DNA of 64,000 bases, taken from contig NZ_CP050440.1 in assembly GCF_011769525.1 (NCBI RefSeq), forward strand, positions 62,001 to 126,000, given 5' to 3'. The translations under genes were made by a program, and so were the position numbers. This stretch comes from Tolypothrix sp. PCC 7910. GTDB taxonomy: Bacteria > Cyanobacteriota > Cyanobacteriia > Cyanobacteriales > Nostocaceae. Of this stretch, positions 63,492-64,000 are shown one piece after another; positions within the stretch are counted from its first letter, which is position 1; each line of letters starts with the position of its first letter. The notes under the pieces are model-generated. The model was not told the origin of the DNA. It was given only the letters and a program-made list of their open reading frames with translations, and did no database searches.

Positions 63492-64000
63492 ATGGCTAAA
63501 CTATTTGACTGTATCACTGAGGAATTACAAGAATTTATTGCTGCCCAGCATATTTTTTTTGTAGGTAGTGCGCCTTTAAGTTCTACAGGACACGTTAACT
63601 TATCGCCCAAAGGTTTAGAAAGTTTTCGCATCCTTTCTTCTAACCGTGTAGGCTATTTAGATTTGACAGGTAGTGGTAACGAAACCTCAGCCCATCTGCA
63701 AGAAAATGGGCGAATTACTTTTCTGTTTTGTGCTTTTCAAGAACCTGCCAAGATTTTGCGGTTATACGGGCAGGGATATACGATTGTAGCAGGTTCCCCA
63801 GAGTGGGATGCTTTTGCGCCTCTGTTTCCTCCCTTACCTGGAGGTCGTCAAATTATTATCGCTGATATTGAACGTGTGCAAACTTCTTGTGGCTTTGGCG
63901 TGCCACTTTATGAATATCAAGGCCAACGCGATACTTTAGTTAATTGGGCAACTAAAAAAGGCGAACAAGGAGTTAAAGAATATCAACAGCAGAAAAATCT
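63492..64000 (+). CDS. Pyridoxamine 5'-phosphate oxidase (PPOX)-fold flavoprotein, 5' part
   Basis: 169 codons from the ATG at 63492; the gene continues past the right edge. Reads MAKLFDCITEELQEFIAAQHIFFVGSAPLSS, GHVNLSPKGLESFRILSSNRVGYLDLTGSGNETSAHL, RITFLFCAFQEPAKILRLYGQG and QTSCGFGVPLYEYQGQRD. This matches the PPOX-like split-barrel family, which binds FMN, F420 or heme; these stand-alone members are not the vitamin B6 biosynthetic enzyme and have no settled function. Nothing odd in the visible part. Confidence 0.82.
   Translation, partial: MAKLFDCITEELQEFIAAQHIFFVGSAPLSSTGHVNLSPKGLESFRILSSNRVGYLDLTGSGNETSAHLQENGRITFLFCAFQEPAKILRLYGQGYTIVAGSPEWDAFAPLFPPLPGGRQIIIADIERVQTSCGFGVPLYEYQGQRDTLVNWATKKGEQGVKEYQQQKN

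Noticed and set aside
1-64000. tRNA, rRNA or riboswitch genes
   Set aside because: Scanned intergenic gaps for TTCGA/TTCAA T-loop context and known leader motifs; nothing convincing seen by eye. A covariance-model search would decide.
63492-64000. Vitamin B6 biosynthesis gene pdxH
   Set aside because: It has the PPOX fold but lacks the recognisable PdxH substrate motifs in the visible part.

Overview
The window comes from a filamentous, probably heterocyst-forming (Nostocales: Nostoc/Anabaena/Calothrix-like) cyanobacterium. The evidence is the very frequent HIP1 octamer GCGATCGC, the many intergenic heptanucleotide repeats (STRR families TTGGTCA/TTGTCAT, CCCCAGT/CCCCATT, CAATTACC), cyanobacteria-restricted families (DUF3110, DUF2605, DUF2973), cyanobacteriochrome GAF domains and a PatA/PATAN-type chemotaxis cluster. 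No rRNA, tRNA or CRISPR array was seen.

Layout. 1-4.5 kb: 5' part of a TamB-like envelope protein (minus strand), a DUF3110 protein and murQ. 5.3-18.9 kb: a five-gene phototaxis (pix/ptx-type) cluster, namely PATAN response regulator, CheY, CheW, a soluble methyl-accepting protein with three red/green-type cyanobacteriochrome GAF domains, and a CheA-REC hybrid. It is followed by a hybrid histidine kinase with a two-cysteine (DXCF) cyanobacteriochrome GAF. 18.9-22.5 kb: polyamine-type ABC importer genes potA, potD and potB, interrupted by a four-helix-bundle (S23-like) gene flanked by inverted heptad repeats; the matching potC lies 35 kb away at 57.2 kb. 22.7-27.7 kb: two tandem PBP2 paralogues and purM. 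28-35 kb: a PHP phosphoesterase, the DUF2605/DUF2973 pair, DUF547, a TIGR04283-like glycosyltransferase, a broken acyltransferase, a rhodanese and a DUF2600 (YtpB-type) large terpene synthase.

35-44 kb is a decaying accessory region. It holds a kinase-FGE gene with an in-frame stop, an Uma2 remnant, an antitoxin whose VapC partner is broken by a 5-bp duplication, an internally deleted IS5-like element, ygfZ, an orphan ABC ATPase, two peptidoglycan-active proteins and two IS fragments joined head to head. 44-50 kb: a MarR-RND efflux locus whose permease carries an unusual His/Asn/Gly-rich repeat. 50-53 kb: a 21-bp minisatellite and a second, intact kinase-FGE protein. 53-64 kb: a large PAS/GGDEF/EAL protein, potC, a GT4 glycosyltransferase, a beta-helix protein, an ACC-deaminase-like PLP enzyme and the start of a PPOX-fold protein.

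The most coherent system is the light-sensing block at 5.3-18.9 kb. It combines red/green-type and DXCF-type bilin GAF domains in adjacent signalling proteins, so the filament could steer with more than one colour channel. The most distinctive small-scale signals are the gene lesions, a dispersed element with a second repeat nested inside it, and the inverted-repeat-bounded cassette inside the pot operon.
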